Source of the DNA: JAHIVN01 sp018816645
Lineage (GTDB): Bacteria; Patescibacteriota; Dojkabacteria; JAHIVN01
Direction: 5' to 3'
Length of the DNA stretch: 48,625 nucleotides
Assembly: GCA_043816305.1 (NCBI GenBank)
Contig: JBDRHZ010000053.1
Location: 1 to 48,625 of the forward strand
Shown piece by piece: positions 48,487 to 48,625 of this stretch. The translations under genes and the position numbers were made by a program. The notes beneath the pieces are model-generated. The model saw nothing but the letters and a program-made list of their open reading frames with translations, was not told the origin of the DNA and did no database searches. Each line of letters begins with the position of its first letter. Positions within the stretch are counted from its first letter, which is position 1.

Positions 48487-48625
48487 TGTATAGGTTGGGT
48501 ACATGTTACGAATTCGGGTGGTTATCAAGTAACATCATATATTGTTCCATTGGTGTTTTCAAATCTAGACTATGATGAGGTCTTTCTTCATTGTATACTT
48601 TAACGAAATCATCTAATCGTTCTTG
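48487..48625 (-). mobile_element. 3' end of an IS element (IS3/IS481-like), right copy
   Basis: 139 bp identical to 37-175 in inverted orientation. The element end TGTATAGGTTGGGTACATG faces the fusA side. The element continues past the window. Both copies have their transposase 3' ends pointing inward, towards the window's interior. Confidence 0.85.
48506..48625 (-). CDS. Transposase, integrase core, C-terminal fragment (right copy)
   Basis: 39 residues of the same transposase tail (QERLDDFV at the edge to DNHPNS before TAA), identical to the left copy. The fragment is cut only by the window edge. Confidence 0.85.
   Translation of the reverse strand, partial: QERLDDFVKVYNEERPHHSLDLKTPMEQYMMLLDNHPNS

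Noticed and set aside
1..48625. Alternative genetic code (UGA as Gly, as in some CPR groups)
   Set aside because: TGA ends real genes here, for example the YugP-like gene at 1708-1710 and the GT4 gene at 9123-9125, and no gene needs UGA read-through.
1..48625. tRNA or rRNA genes
   Set aside because: I saw no cloverleaf or rRNA core in the intergenic stretches; RNase P RNA is the only structured RNA gene I can support.

Overview
The window looks like a contig from a Patescibacteria (CPR) bacterium. The evidence is a compact, AT-rich gene cluster using the standard code (UGA is a stop), an S10/spc/alpha ribosomal cluster with no rpmD (L30) between rpsE and rplO, zinc-type S14, many lysine- or glutamate-rich tails on ribosomal proteins, PrgI/TraC/VirB4-type secretion genes, DUF4012 and PEGA proteins, and a TrmB-type regulator. 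I cannot fix the phylum from this window; Dojkabacteria or Microgenomates would fit, but that is only an impression. Both ends run into the same insertion sequence in inverted orientation, with 139 bp identical, so the contig probably stops where assembly met a repeat.

Layout. 1-175: end of an IS element. 219-725: an unknown gene with a strong promoter that would give a leaderless mRNA. 726-1043: REP-like hairpin repeats. 1044-1593: an enlarged RNase P RNA (rnpB). 1708-5226, minus strand: a YugP-like membrane zinc protease, an 800-nt AT-rich stretch with possible gene debris, and a large DUF1554/MopE-like cysteine- and aspartate-rich surface protein. 5464-19496, minus strand: a run of closely spaced genes for a PrgI-fusion protein, a TraC-like protein, a VirB4-type ATPase, three membrane or surface proteins (one with a CAP domain), hibernation factor HPF, two GT4 glycosyltransferases, a 2H RNA phosphodiesterase and SecA. 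This couples cell-envelope assembly with secretion.

19721-22807: a TrmB-family regulator diverging from a two-gene system that carries the swivelling His domain and the ATP-grasp domain of a PEP-synthase/rifampin-phosphotransferase-like enzyme on separate polypeptides. A 9-bp-arm palindrome overlaps both candidate promoters. 22836-27097, minus strand: greA, a fused SDR/DUF4012 membrane protein and a PEGA protein.

27212-48348, minus strand: the translation supercluster, read fusA, tuf, rpsJ, [terminator], rplC, a small membrane coiled-coil gene, rplD, rplW, rplB, rpsS, rplV, rpsC, rplP, rpmC, rpsQ, rplN, rplX, rplE, rpsN, rpsH, rplF, rplR, rpsE, rplO, secY, adk, map, [promoter], infA, rpmJ, rpsM, rpsK, rpsD, rpoA, rplQ, rplM, rpsI. 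Odd points here are a tuf product with changed GTPase motifs (NIFD for NKxD, KSMT for RGIT), L4 fused to a helix-hairpin-helix like the RpoA C-terminal domain, a foreign gene between rplC and rplD, and an intrinsic terminator between rpsJ and rplC. Shine-Dalgarno sequences are mostly absent, and several promoters share an extended -10 TGCTATAAT.
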